A DNA stretch of 64,000 nt, taken from the NCBI GenBank assembly GCA_032718565.1, contig JAVGVS010000098.1:186001-250000 (forward strand). Reading direction: 5' to 3'. The stretch's first letter is position 1. Each line of letters starts with the position of its first letter. Below, one piece after another: positions 13,001 to 26,000 of this stretch. Under the pieces are notes generated by a model that had not been told where the DNA came from, made no database searches, and worked only from the letters and a program-made list of their open reading frames with translations. Source of the DNA: Distichodus sexfasciatus (Eukaryota > Chordata > Actinopteri > Characiformes > Distichodontidae). Made by a program: the position numbers and the translations under genes.

Positions 13001-14159
13001 CTGTTTGATGTGAGAGATTTTAAAAGTCTGGCAAACCGTCTAGTTTTACATGAACGTTGTGAAAACATGAACATTTGAAAACAGATTCCTGTACCATTAC
13101 ATCAAGAAGGCCATATGGGTTCACCTGCACAGAAATGTTGTCTACCTTAATCTGAAAAGCTTGCATAAACATGACAAACATACACACTATTCCAGGACAT
13201 CTGCATGGTAATAACAGGTTTACAGGAGACTGTGATTTATTAATTTGCATTGGAGGAAGATGTGGTTAGTGCTGCATCGACTTGCAGCAATCCGACTATA
13301 AAAAGGTACATGACCGCAGTTAAATCAACCTTGTGTCCCCTTAAAAAGCCCACCAACACCTTCAAAATACGTCATAACATTATATTCCACAGAATGAATG
13401 AATGAATGTATTCTATGGGAAAAAACAACTTTGAAAAGGCTGAAATCTAACACTCCGGTTGTACACAGATCCCTTTACATATCCTCTTCAAGACATATTA
13501 TTTTCACTTTTGAAATTCTGTATGCAGGAATGTTTGAGAAGGAATTAGTCTTTCCTGTCACATGCCATTTCTTTCTGCAAAAATAAATTAGTTTTGTACC
13601 ACTTTTACCAACACAATAAACAAGCATGAATGAGACACTGAGTAAACGATGGTATTTTGCCATTCTTAAAGAACAGAATGTTATATAGATGGAAGTAAAT
13701 TGTTTTCACATTCTTACTTCGTGACGTTCTTTTAAGAAACTAGTTTGACATTTCTGTGGAGGTTCTTGTACACCGAAAGTGCATTCCAAATGTGCCTTGT
13801 GGCAAATGTTTTCGATATGTATAAAAGGTAACGTAAGGGACAAACGGGTAAAGATTAACTGCAAAACATTTTATAACATAACATAACATAATATAATATA
13901 TACAATAGGGCACCTGCCCTATTCCGCGGCAAGCGAAGTGCAAAGGTCGCGTTCCACATACCCACATATTTTTGTTTGCATGCAATATACGCATTATGTA
14001 TCATATTTTACACATTTTCTAACCACTGTAAAAAATTTAAACAATCACTGGTCATTAAATACCATGAAACAATGACAAACTCTTACCCATATCCTTCATT
14101 TGAACGTTGGTGTCAAAAAGAGACGGGGTCTTTCGACCCAAAAAGTAGCTCTTCTTCAT
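7066..14159 (-). CDS. C6orf132-like proline-rich protein
   Basis: Four minus-strand exons join in phase: 14159-14087 (ATG at 14159), 11959-11868, 9916-9826 and 9512-7066. They encode about 900 residues. The protein starts MKKSYFLGRKTPSLFDTNV and carries a conserved FAVPTPKVPV block (about residues 67-80). A long disordered part rich in proline follows, with SPMALLMAAKERDKQ near residue 450 and IPPPPEFANSDPEDE near 565. These blocks match human C6orf132, a proline-rich protein of unknown function, and human C6orf132 also lies beside the GUCA1A cluster. There is no signal peptide, membrane segment or catalytic domain. The reading frame ends with AGG TAA, which also reads as a splice donor (AG|GTAA at 7070), so a further 3' exon is possible. 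Low-complexity PPPPPK repeats fill about residues 640-790. Function unknown; identity fairly sure. Confidence 0.85.
7400..7850 (-). repeat. Tandem proline/glutamine coding repeat in the C6orf132-like gene
   Basis: The coding strand repeats a unit of roughly 30 codons built from IQPPPPPKTQPPAPP and QVQ/KTQ blocks, at least three times in clear form and then in shorter variants (PTPPPAPPQ). The DNA is correspondingly rich in GGTGGAG and GGGTTTTG on the plus strand. Copy number is likely to vary between individuals. Confidence 0.85.
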
Positions 14160-16660
14160 CTTGGCGCTGTGTGTAAGTTCGTGTTAAAGCGTCATGGTTC
14201 TGCGCGTCTTTGGCTCCGTCTGCGCCTTTGGCTGATATTTGGGAAAGTCAGCAGGAGAAAATGGCCACCTGCTTACACACACACACACACACACACACAC
14301 CGCTCTCTTCCTCCTACACTCCCATTGTGCGTATATGTGTGTGTCTGCGCAGGTGAGTCTAACGCTCCTGCCTACCCGAAATCCCTGCCAACTTTCCTCC
14401 ACACCCTCCACTTACTCACTCAGGTATCCAAGTCAACATTTATAACACAAAACCAAACCATCCCAGATATGTGTTGTCATGGAGGTTTGTCCTCTCGGTA
14501 TGAGGCAATTGCATATATTGATGGTGTGCGCAAAAATTCTATTTTTATTCTGTTATTAATCATTCACTAACGCCTTTCCCTGATTTCTGTCCGTTTTTTT
14601 CCCATGCGATTACCACATAATGAAATAAGTAATTTTACAAACGTATATTTAGTGTATGAAAAGGACTGCTGTTGAACGTTAGGGTCTGGACTTGTGCACT
14701 TCATTTTCTGTATTTCTGAGAGTTTTTAGAGACCTGACTCAGAGCTGCAGTTCACACTCGTGTCCTGTAGAGGACCAGACCATTAAAACACGCATCTTAT
14801 GATTAGAATAAAAGACATTATAGGCGTGGTCGTGGGCGTGAATTAGAAAGAAGAGATGCGGTTTGGGTGAGATCGTTAATGTTCTATATTTCTCAACAAC
14901 GGAGCCGCCACACTCGTAGAATTTGTCTTTAAAAAAGCCCTGGATTGAATGTAAAATAAATAAATGAATGAATAAATATATTGTATAAGATACAATATAA
15001 GATTATGACCTAAGGTTAATCTTAAATAGTTATTTGCCAAAATCAATCAACAGATTCTGACTTTTGATTACTGTCTGTCTCTTTTTTTCTGGGACAAAAG
15101 TCAAACTGAAAGTTGTATGCAACTGAGTGCCACAACGAGAACAATGACATGCCTGAGTGAAACTCCAGTTATGTAGGAAAGCTGTAGAAAATGAATAATA
15201 TTTTCCTCTGACAGTCCCTTTGAAAGGGCGTCTGTGGGGCCCCTCTGGCTCCACCTCCCACGGATCCTTAACACGTCACCAGTGAACCTTGGTGTTTACG
15301 TATTTAAGCGGAGCCGCTTTGTCTCCCTTGGCTCGGTTGTCACGGAGACCGAGACTGGACCTGTCCGACCTGTTGGGTGGGTCTAGGCTGGTCGTTGCCA
15401 TGTGTAATGATTAGAATGTCCCAGAAGGCTGTGCACATTCCACAGTGCTGGGGATTGTTGGGATGTGGAAGTGAACAAACCTGAATTTACACTCAGTTTC
15501 GTAGGAAATCAGGGGATAGTTTAAAAGCACTTGACCTTACTAAAGGAGCATGGAAGGCTCGTAGAGGACAGTGATATAGTGATGAAGGAAGCCATTCAAA
15601 ACTGTACCTTCCTATGAATGATCTCAGGTCCTTATGTTTCTTTGTCCAGACGTACAGTCACAGCTGTATTTGGAAGTAGTTTGTGAAATGAATTTACAAA
15701 CCAGAGAACTTGACAGAACTTACTTTATGTAGCAGGAGATAAACTTTCTGGCATGTAATTCAAGTAGACATTCAAACTTCATTCTTGAATATGCTTTTAT
15801 ATTATACTATGGGCAAAACAGATTCATATACAGTATACAGGCATACATTTAATAATAAAATGATACATGCAGGTGTCGATGGTGTATAATGAGAGACTAA
15901 TAGGAGAGAGTGATAAATTGCACATGTGAGTGTGTGTATGTGTGAGAGAGAGTGTGAGAGAGAGAGTGACCAGGTGGTGTGTGAGGACACGGCTGCTGTA
16001 CAGTAAGGTGACCCAGATTAGGACACCAACTCCTTCTGTCAAACAGTATGCTGCAGATCAGAAAGAGAACACTGACACACACACACACACATCTGTTTTA
16101 TGTGAGTAAAGTGCTATGCACAATCTGATCCACACAGACACATGTACACACACAAATATCCACATACTCACAAATACACATTATACAGTACATAGTACTG
16201 TGCAAAAGTCTTTAGCCAGCCCTCGCTTTGTCATATTTTGCTTCCAAAGAGCAGTCTTGAGGAACAGCATTTACATGTATGTTTGCAATTAATTGTACCT
16301 ATTGTCTAATTAAACACAATACATATACACACTAAATCACATAGTAGATCTAAATAATAGTACAATTATCCCTAACCCAAACCATAACCTCAGTAACAAA
16401 GGTGCATCTTTGCACACTTTTAGTTTTTCTAATAGAACATGGAACTTTTATATAAAACATTTTTATTGTCTAATTCTGGTATATACAATTGTTCTTACAA
16501 ATTTACAAAATCTGACTAATCTCAGACACTGTGCCATAATGCATATGATTGTTGTGATCATTGTGTGTTTGGGTGTGTGTGTGTGTGTGTGTTTTGTTCA
16601 CAATTTCACCTGCCTCAATGACGTTAACGGCTCCGCGCGGATTTTAGCAAGCTGCCGGTC
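14160..16660. other. Intergenic region between divergent genes
   Basis: No coding exon is visible. It holds the 5' ends of the C6orf132-like gene (minus) and of guca1 (plus). A (CA)n tract lies at 14274-14300 and a GA/GT-rich patch near 15925-15970. The stretch from about 16190, with TAGTACTGTGCAAAAGTC, is a fragment of a Tc1/mariner-type repeat known from fish. A (GT)n run lies at 16573-16592, about 130 bp before the guca1 TATA box. Confidence 0.5.
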
Positions 16661-16698
16661 GCGCGTGCCATTGGTCCACGTGCCCCTGCGCGCTCCGT

Positions 16699-16705
16699 TA
16701 TAAAG
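16699..16705 (+). promoter_or_regulatory. Probable TATA box of guca1
   Basis: TATAAAG lies 60 bp before the ATG at 16765, inside a GC-rich stretch (GCGCGC, GCTCCG). The spacing would place transcription start near 16730 and give a leader of about 35 bases. Photoreceptor genes commonly use such TATA promoters; use here is inferred. Confidence 0.6.
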
Positions 16706-16764
16706 AAAGCTGTGGCGCGCGAGCAGCATCTCACTCCTCTCTGTAACGGACAGCAGGCCCGCCG

Positions 16765-19700
16765 ATGGGGAACGTTAACGAAACGTCCATGGACGAGCTC
16801 AGCGCCTGCGAGAGTCACCGCTGGTACCGCAAATTCATGACCGAGTGTCCTTCCGGTCAGCTCACCTTTTACGAGTTTAAGAAGTTTTTCGGCTTGAGGA
16901 ACTTATCGGAAGCGTCCAACGACTACGTCAAGACCATGTTCTCTACGTTTGATATTAATGACGTAAGAAAAGCTTTTACAAAACCTTTATACACCTTATT
17001 TACTTGATGTGCAAATGATTTATAATAAACCATATACATTATTACCGGTCTGTGATGTGATCATGTTTGGTCTACATTCAGGTTTAATTAAATTAGTTCT
17101 AGTTACTTTCTAGTACGTTTGTTTGAAACAATTACTTAATATTTGTGACATTAAAAGATATTAAATGTTGAATGTTAAATCTATCAGTGTATAGCAGTTG
17201 CTGGACCGAGGCGTGGTTTGGATATAAGTAAGTGTTTATATATAGCTATAACACTATCACTTGAATTGTTCAGAGAATTAATTCTTTTAATACCCATGTA
17301 GAGAAGTACATTGATTAACTGTTAACTGTAACATTTAAACTAGTCTAATAATGTCAATAATAAACTGAATGACAAATTACAATTACATTTTGCTCTCAAA
17401 ACGTTTTTAAATTAATGAAATTATGTTATTTCACGCTTCAGATTTCTGCTGGCCATTAATAGCAGCATGACCTGTTGATCTTAATTTGTCTTACTGGACT
17501 TTGCAAGTGCTGCTCTTTGGCTATTTGTCTGTTTTGCAGCCCTAATCAGATTTTTAGCCAGTAGTGTGCAAGTAATTAGCCTAATAAGTTAAAACACTAA
17601 TTCAGTCAGCTTCACTTTTAACCCCGTTTAAAAATAATCCACCCTAAATGCCGTTTTCGGCCCCGCGTGACATGGCTGGACTCGCGCGGCTCGGGGGCGG
17701 TTAAGCGCTATCCCCGTTTATCGGATGAGGATGAGCCTCAGTGTGTTACTTTACACACACGCTTAAGCCCCGATGTTGTATAACAATAGCTGTCGCTTTT
17801 GCGCATTAAATATTTGTTTGTTGTGTTTGTTTTTCATTTGTTTGTTGACTGCTCATTATTTGCAGCAGTCTTCACCAGAGTGACTGTTATGCTATTTATC
17901 AGCAACTATTTTTGTTTGTTTGTGTTCTTAGCAGTTAAAAAAAAAAGCTATATTACGAGTTTTATAATTAATTATAGATTTAATTGCTTTATAAATACTA
18001 ATCTATATTTCTAATTCAGGAATTGTTTTCTAACATCATCCCCCAATAATCACCAATGTTGCATTTTTCAGACTAATTCTTCATCAAAATAAGTCGTATT
18101 GAGAATAAAAGTAATAGCTGTTTTATTAGTGTTTTTTTTTTATTTTTCATAGTACATTTGTTTTAAGTAATAGCTGTATTGCTGTACTTGTATAACTAAT
18201 CACTGTAGCAAGGTTGCTGGACTGAGACCTGACCAGGGGGTAAGTAAGAACATGTTCAGGTAGAAGTGTAAGTGTGTCAGTGTAAGTGTGTCCTCATAAT
18301 CTGGTTTATGGGGATTTGGCCAAGAAAACAAAACACCATGTGTTGTCATGAAGAGGCCAAGCCATATGAAGTGACCAAACCATGTGAATATACAGAATTC
18401 AAATCACGTCTTTTTGGCAAATTGTTTAATTATTAAAAGATTGCAATTTTAGATTTCTTTAAATTTTTCTTTCTAGTATTAATACTAGGAATGAATTCAT
18501 TTTAACTCTAATTAGTGTTAAGATATGCTGACCTTTACTGCTTTCACATGACCTCAAGAGTGTGTTTTATGGGTTTGCAGAAGGTGAATTCACTATTACA
18601 AACGTGTGCGTACAGGATGGCTGTATAGACTTCATGGAGTATGTGGCGGCTCTGAGTCTGGTCCTGAAGGGAGGTGTCCAGCAGAAACTTCGCTGGTACT
18701 TCAAACTTTACGATGTGGATGGCAGTGGATGCATCGACCGTGAAGAACTGCAGATCATTTTCAGGGTGTGTGTTTTGGCACTGACTGAAAGAAAGACAGG
18801 AAGAGAAAGATGGGGCTATAACGTGAAGAATTTTGTCTATAGAGACTTTGTATGAGAAATGTGCTGTGAAACAATAGCAGGACATTATGCTGAACTGGGG
18901 TGATATGAAGTGACCCATTTGAACACAGGCAAACACACACAAATTTATAACTGTCAGCATATGTAATATTTGCCAATATGAGCTGCAAACCTTAGACTGA
19001 ATCCCTGCAGCTCTATTGCCACCTTCTGGCCACTGCACTTATCAATAATCCTGCAGGCTACGCAATACCCTGAACAAATACCATCTGTTGTTTGCGTGTG
19101 GCTGTGTGTGCATGTGAGCATGTTTCTGAAATCACCTTAAAGCAGCAGAATGAGATTTAGTGGCAGGTGCAGGGCTGAGCTGCTCACAGAACCATGTGCT
19201 GACTGCAGTCATAAACCAGCTACTGAAAATCTGAATAGACTGAGCGGCAATGTTAGGAGAAACAGCAATCTGTATTAAATATGTATATCTCTCCGTATTT
19301 ATCTAAGCTAAATACAACTGAGGCTGTTGTGTCACTGTTTCTGAATAGTGTGTATGATTTGTCCCTGTTGCAGTCCATCCAAGCTATCAAGGGCTTTGAG
19401 AGCGACATGTCAGCAGAGGAGTTCACCGACATGGTGTTTGATAAGATTGACACCAATGGAGATGGTGAGCAAACACACACCCATTAAACACAGATTTTCC
19501 CCCAAAGATCTTTACACGTGTGGCTTAAAGTTTTCTTGCACTTGTATTTTCAAGTTGGATATGTTTTGTAAATTCACTATTTTGTAACTGTGTAGGTTTA
19601 TGTGTTTAAGTCTGTGTGTCTGTAAAGAATGTATCAAAAATATGTTAAATTATGACCTGTGTTGATGTATTTGTGTTTGTGTGTGTGCAGGTGAGCTCTC

Positions 19701-19821
19701 TCTGGACGAGTTTATGGAAGGCATACAGAATGACGACATGCTGTTGGCGATGCTCACCGACAGTTTAGACATACCCCATATTGTCAATAAGATCTATGGT
19801 GATGTGAGCTCTCACACTTGA
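16765..19821 (+). CDS. guca1: Guanylate cyclase-activating protein (GCAP)
   Basis: A calcium sensor of photoreceptors that activates retinal membrane guanylate cyclase when calcium falls. Four exons (16765-16962, 18616-18765, 19374-19464, 19691-19821) encode 189 residues, the usual family length and exon number. It begins MGNV, an N-myristoylation signal. EF-hand 1 is the family's non-binding type (ECPSGQLTFYEF, residues 27-38). Loops 2-4 keep acidic ligands: DINDDGCIDFME (from about residue 63), DVDGSGCIDREE and DTNGDGELSLDE. The block YVAALSLVLKGGVQQKLRWY is typical of the GCAP1/GCAP4/GCAP5 group. From memory the FDIxDDGCIDF and GGVQQKLRWYFKL stretches sit closest to zebrafish GCAP5 (guca1e), but the paralogue cannot be fixed without a tree. 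Residue 15 is Cys and residue 17 Ser. The gene lies next to the C6orf132-like gene, as in human. Confidence 0.95.
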
Positions 19822-21560
19822 GACATGCCCACAAAGCCAACCATGGTGCCCACCTACATGCCATTATAACCCAAAGATCTGCATGACCAAAAGACAGAGG
19901 CAGCTGGGACCTAGAGGCCGATACATGGAGCCATCTTGACACATGGGCATGCCAACAGAATCTTCAGGGACCTCCCTCAAATTACGTTGGGACCCCAAGG
20001 CCTGTACACACACACCTCTTTTCCACTGAACTGGTGCCAGTGCTGATGCTGGTGTGGTACTAAGGTGCTTTGGAATTCAGACAGTACGTATGTTGGAAAC
20101 CAGTTAAAAACCAGCTATCATTTCCACTGACTTAGAGGCCCAGTGGAAGCCGGGTAATGACAATGCAGCCACGTCACACACTACTTTTTTAACATTAGTA
20201 GGCTTACTTTGCCCACCTTTCAAGACATGACAGGTTCTTGGTTCCAGACCAGCAAAGTTTTTGTGCTGTTCGCAGCAGAGTTAAGAATTAAGAATTGGCA
20301 TCGGCACCAGAGCAGTGAAAAAAAACCCCAGACTCATCTGGGATCCAACAACACCTCCAGGGTGTGATGCCAGCACATAGTTTAAATACCACCTGAGTCA
20401 CAAGTAAAACACCAGTATGATTGTGATACAGGCCATGGCAAGAGGCTGGACTGACACACAAAGGACACAACACACACACAGACACACATACACACAGTGT
20501 CCACCCACACAATTGGACAGGAGGAAGTACTTGGTCCTGACCAACACACACGCGCACACACACTGTTTACACTCACGCCATAAGGGGGCGCCATAAGAAG
20601 GACAATTTCAAGGGCCTTTGGGAACTTTTTTTTGGAGGTTTGTTTTGGTTTGGATTGGAGATTGTGTATTATTTCATTATCTATCATTCATAGATACCAA
20701 AATTTCTAGCGGAGCCCCAGCACAAACTCACACACATTAATATTTTGTTGTTACAATGTATTTATTGTTACAATGTATTGTCACACACAATGTTAACCTC
20801 ATATGGCTTTTTGCATAGTACAAGAGGTTAGAAAGTATAATAAGAGTTATGTATAGTAACATACAGTGATTGTATTAGTGGAACTGCGTATTATAATCAT
20901 GTCATTTATACAGTTGCATGTGAAACCATTTTTTAAAATAAATAAAACAATTAAAACGGATTGTTGTAACGTGGTGGTTCGGTGTAACGGCTCGATTCCA
21001 TTTCAGGGGTTGGAAGTGTCGCACGCGGCAGCCGGAAGAGTTTTATAAACCGGGGCCTGAAACATAAAAATATTTCTTCTGTTGTGTGGAAATAAAGATG
21101 CCATTTACCGTCTAAGTGACAAACAGATTAGGTTCGTGTGTCTTCCTCGTTGTTGCTATTCATGGTGATTTATTGCGTGAAACGCCGCACAAGCTAAGCA
21201 AAGGTGTGTATGTAACGCCATTGGTGCAAAAATGGTGAGACAAATAGGTTTCAACGGGGCATTTTCACCCTCTATATATTATTATTTTTAAACTATTAAA
21301 ACTCTAATACCAAGCATTAAAGATTACATTACAGTGCGCCAATATATGCACATTTAAGGAACATTGTTGAGTAAAGTCCTTGGACACATTATTAAATGTA
21401 AAATGATTAATTTTTACCCGGTTAAATAGGTTTTTAACGCGTTTTGATGTCACCATAACGCGTTTTAATACAGAGGGGAAATGCCCTGTTTAGACGTGTT
21501 AGTCTCACATTTTTGCATCAGTTACGTTCCATAGATGTGACCTGCAGGCGCGCACGCGAG
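19822..21560. other. guca1 3' region and irf6 upstream DNA
   Basis: No coding exon is seen. A CA/GT-rich stretch lies at 20470-20565. Overlapping AATAAA signals at 20937-20946 are the best polyadenylation candidates for guca1. From about 21420 the DNA becomes GC-richer towards the probable irf6 promoter. Confidence 0.45.
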
Positions 21561-21564
21561 TGCG

Positions 21565-21572
21565 TGACGTCA
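21565..21572. promoter_or_regulatory. Full palindromic CRE (TGACGTCA)
   Basis: TGACGTCA sits in a short GC-rich, CpG-bearing block (GCGCGCACGCGAGTGCG before, CCGCCGGAGCGC after) 250 bp before the donor of the probable irf6 leader exon. It is a consensus CREB/ATF site. Its use is inferred from position alone. Confidence 0.5.
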
Positions 21573-21599
21573 CCGCCGGAGCGCACCTGAGTTTCGGGA

Positions 21600-21824
21600 A
21601 AACACAGAAACGGAGGCGCGAGACGGAAAACGCTCGTTAGAACTCGGTTTGACACACGAACTGTGTGTTTGTGTTGTGTGTTTTCGTAATATTTTATCTC
21701 TGCTCAGAGTTCGAAGTTTCAGCCCCGGAGAAACGGAAACTTGGTTTGTTATTCCACAAAGACTTCCAGAGTTTTTTTCCCGGTAAAAAGTCGGTCGCTG
21801 CTTCCTGGTTCGCGGGAACTGCAG
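21600..21824 (+). other. Probable 5' non-coding exon of irf6
   Basis: The sequence runs from a CpG-rich block to GGGAACTGCAG followed by the consensus donor GTAAGT at 21825. The next acceptor, at 23040-23041, places the irf6 ATG four bases into the second exon, so a separate leader exon is required. Its 5' limit and its link to irf6 are inferred. Confidence 0.5.
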
Positions 21825-22459
21825 GTAAGTTTCTTTCTTTTTTTCGTCAGAGATGGATGAGAGTCTTTCTGGTTAAAAACTCCTAAAGCTGCTGTAGAAG
21901 TTGGGGTGATGCCTTATTGTCGCTATGATGTTGTATTATTAAAGTGGGAAATGATGATTTCTCGGTATCGGTGTTTCGTTTTTTTTTTTGTGTGTCCGTG
22001 ATAAAGCAGCGCTGTTTTCGTTCTTTCTTCTTATTACCTTGCCTTACCATTGTCGTTTTATTCAGAGACGAAGCAGTAGTTTCCACACATGAAGAAAGTT
22101 CCATCTTTAAGCCCATAAAAGTTGAGTTTATTGTGAGTGAACTAACACAAAATTCACCATAAATCAGCAGTAAATTAAGGCGACGTTTAGAACGTTAGAG
22201 GACGTTACTGACTGCACCGTAACCTTCCCCGGTAACGTGAAACCTGTCCGGATAACCTCCGCTTTTACCGAATATTTCTGCGTTACGCAACGGCCTGGAC
22301 TAATTAGCCCAGCAGCTGGTTTATACTTTATATAATATAAAAGTTTGTGAGTTTTGGAGATAAAATGTGACACTTTAAAAGTCGCTTAAATTGATTGTGA
22401 ACGTGTGGAGCAAGTGTGTGTTAAAGATGTCAATTTGGTACATTGAAGCCTATTAAATG

Positions 22460-23040
22460 TTTGCTGTCTTCTTTTTTCCTCATATTTTCTCTCACATTAT
22501 CAGTCTCTCCATTATATCTCACACACTCTCTTTCGCTCTATTTTTACCTCTTTCTCTTACACACACACACCTACCTATCTGTCTCTCTCTCACTCTCTTT
22601 GTCACTCACTCTCACCCACACACATTTCTTTGTGTTTCATATAGTCTCTCTCTTCCTTTCCGTCCCTCGCTGTCTGCCTCCCTCCCTCCTCCTCTTTCAC
22701 TCATCTGTTTGACTCTTTTTTCCGTTTCTGTCACACACACCCACCCACCCACAACCTATCCCCCTCACTGTCTAACTCTTTCTCCCCTATCAACACGGTC
22801 TGTCTAACTCTCTCTCTATTTGCCTTTCTCGCTCTCTCGTACACATGCATCTTTTACAGTTTTATACTTCATACCCACTCTCTCACAACTGTATTGGTCT
22901 CTTTCTGTCTGACTCTCACTCTCACTGTCCGTCTCTCTTTCTGTCTCACTCTGTCTGTATGGCCATATTTTCTTCCCCAGCGTGCTATCCCACATTCACT
23001 AACTGCCTGCCTGTTTCTCTTTCTTTCTCTCCCTCTCATA
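22460..23040 (+). repeat. Pyrimidine-rich (CT/CA) low-complexity tract
   Basis: Nearly 600 bases of CTCTCT, CACACA and TCTCTC runs lead up to the acceptor of the first coding irf6 exon. The open frames across it (SLSLSLSLTL-type) are low-complexity artefacts. It works at least in part as an extended polypyrimidine tract. Confidence 0.85.
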
Positions 23041-23045
23041 GTGAG

Positions 23046-26000
23046 ATGTCTGTCCATCCGCGGCGTGTGAGGCTAAAACCGTGGCTCGTCACTCAGGTGG
23101 ATAACGGAAACTTTCCGGGCCTGGTGTGGATTGATCGGGAGGCCAAACGATTTCAGATTCCCTGGAAACATGCCACACGGCACACAGCGCAGCACGAGGA
23201 GGAGAACACCATCTTCAAGGTGCTGTCATGACAACCAAACCTGGCAAACTAAAATGGGTTGTAGCAAGTGTCCCCTCTGCCTTCACCCCAGGGTAGAGTT
23301 TTTGATGTGTTGCATGGCTTTGTTTTGAGTAAATAATTAATTTTGTGTGTTTGACAGGCATGGGCTGTGGAAACGGGCAAGTTCCAGGAAGGAGTGGATG
23401 AACCCGACCCGGCCAAGTGGAAAGCTCAGCTGCGCTGCGCCCTGAACAAGAGCCGCGAGTTCAACCTCATATACGACGGCACCAAAGAGGTTCCCATGAA
23501 CCCCCTGAAGATCTACGATGTGTGTGACATTCCCCAACCGCTCAGCAACCCAGGTAACGCACACACACCTTCCACTCAGCAACTCAGGTACCACACACAC
23601 TAACCCCCCCGAATGCTCAGCAACTCGAGTACCTCCACCCAACATGGACCATGTAGCAACATACACACCCATCCTCATCCTGAACTGGTACAACACACAG
23701 TTTGACATTTTACACACCTTAAAAACCACTCAACAACCATGTACGGCACACCATTACACTCCTCATTCTTCTCTTATCCGTCTCTTATTCCATCTTTTTT
23801 CCGGTCTTTCTTTCTCAGGATCTACTGGTTCCGTTCCTACATATGACTCAGAGGACGATGACGTACCCGATACTCCAGAAGCACCACCACCTCCATACCA
23901 CCCTCAAGGTCCCACACACACACAAACATTGTATCATTCACTGCAGTTTTACACTCTTTTTGGGCTATTATTACTGTTACTGTGGCTTTTAATAAAAAAT
24001 AGTTAAAACTTGTCAGTGTTTTAAACATGTGCAATATAATTTTCTTTGTTTGGTCTGGGCAATGCTTTGTATGTTTTTATTACTCTACTCCCTCAGCATT
24101 TTTTAATTTATTATTATTTTTAATTTGATATTATTTACCACTGTGCCACAATTTGAAGATATTTTGCACTTATTGCTGCGCTCAGCATACGAAAAGCATG
24201 AGCCTTTACTTACGATTTATGCCTATTGGACTGCTGCTGTTCTATAAAATATTTTTTTTTTCTGTGTGTGTCTCAGTTTCCAGCTCCCCTCTGGCCCCGC
24301 CCATGTGGACCCCCCCAGGCTCGGTGTCTCCCATGCAGCCCCCCAGTTGCCCCCCGGCCCCTCCAGAAGTGTGGCCGAAGAAGGAGCCGCTAGACATCGA
24401 AATGAACGGCCCCCCAATGGACATCCAGCCCGCCAGCAGCATGCCCCCCCCGCCCATGGAGGTCCAGCCCCCTTCCAGCAGCATGGAGACACAGGCCATA
24501 CCTGACGTACTCTCCCCGGAGACATGGATCAGCTCTCTGCCAAGTGAGGACCTTTGCAAGGAACACACACATAATTTAAAAAACCCTCAAAAAGGTGTAG
24601 GGCATGAGAGTCGACACTAATTGAAACCGACTAACCGATAATGGTTTATTTAAGATACTGATATTTGTGTTTTTTTCCTCCCTGCAAAACAAAGTAAACA
24701 CACATTTTAATATATAACATTTGATATATTTGATTGTGACATAGTGACAAGTGACAAGTTTAATCACAAAACCAATAAAACAATAAGATCTTGTTTTGAA
24801 CAAAACTGTTGCCAACTGTGGAGCTGCAGTTTGCCATAATATTCAATTATAGCACTTATGATTGCTGTTCGTTAAAAGAAATAATATGCGCTTATTGGCA
24901 ATTAGCTCATATTGATCAATAATATCTGCGCGCATAGATTTATCTAAAATGTAAGATTTTCGAGCAGCATCTAGAATCTTTTAAACTGAATTTTTAAAAC
25001 TCTGTAGGTGAAGATACCTCGAAATATTTTTCCAGCCCTTAGAATCTACTTACATTGTATGTTATGTCATGACAGTATTAATTCTTTAAAAATGCTAACA
25101 TCTTTGTTTCCGTGTTTGGTCAGTGACCGACCTGGAGGTGCAGTTTTACTACCGGGGTAAGGAGGTGTGTCCCGCTGTGACGGTGAGCAACCCTCAGGGC
25201 TGCCGGCTGTTTTACGGCGATCTGGGGCCGATGGTGAACCAGGAGGAGCTGTTTGGGCCGGTGAGTCTGGAGCAGGTGCGCTTCCCCCCGACCGAGCACA
25301 TCACCAACGACAAGCAGCGCATCTTCACCAACCGGCTGCTGGACGTCATGGACCGCGGCCTCATCCTGGAGGTCAGCAGCCATGACATCTACGCCGTCAG
25401 ACTGTGCCAGTGCAAGGTGTACTGGTCCGGCCCGTGCGCACCGAACCCCAACGCTCCCAACCTCATTGAGCGTCAGCGCAGAGTGAAACTCTTCTGCCTG
25501 GAGACATTTCTCAGCAGTGAGTGTAGATTCAGAGTTATTATTCCTCAGGTGGAGGATGCACGTGTGGTAGTGTGTTTTTAGTATGTAGGTTTTCACACAC
25601 TAAGGAAAGAATTAACAGTGGTGTTTAAATAATTGAAATAACCAGCATGGACAAGATTATGAATGTTGGTTTTGGTTCATTTTCAGTGAATTGCACAGCC
25701 CTAGTTCTTAGTTGTGCATTTGTGTTTAGGTGTGATCGCGCACCAGCGTGGTCAGTCTTCTGATCTCCCGCAGTTTGACATCCATCTTTGTTTTGGGGAG
25801 GAGTGGCCTGATGGGAGACCAAGAGAAAGAAAGCTCATTATGGTACAGGTAAGGATTTATGGTATGGTGTAGCATATATCTTTTAAAGAAATCTAGAACA
25901 AAAGCAAATTTGATCTTTCCACTAGTTTCTGCTAGGACTTGTTGCTAACACGGATTATATTAGTGTAGATCTTAGCCGCCTAGAGATTAATTTTGCCATT

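Noticed and set aside
22443..22807. Overlapping Ser/Leu/His-rich frames
   Set aside because: They come from the CT/CA tract before the irf6 acceptor.
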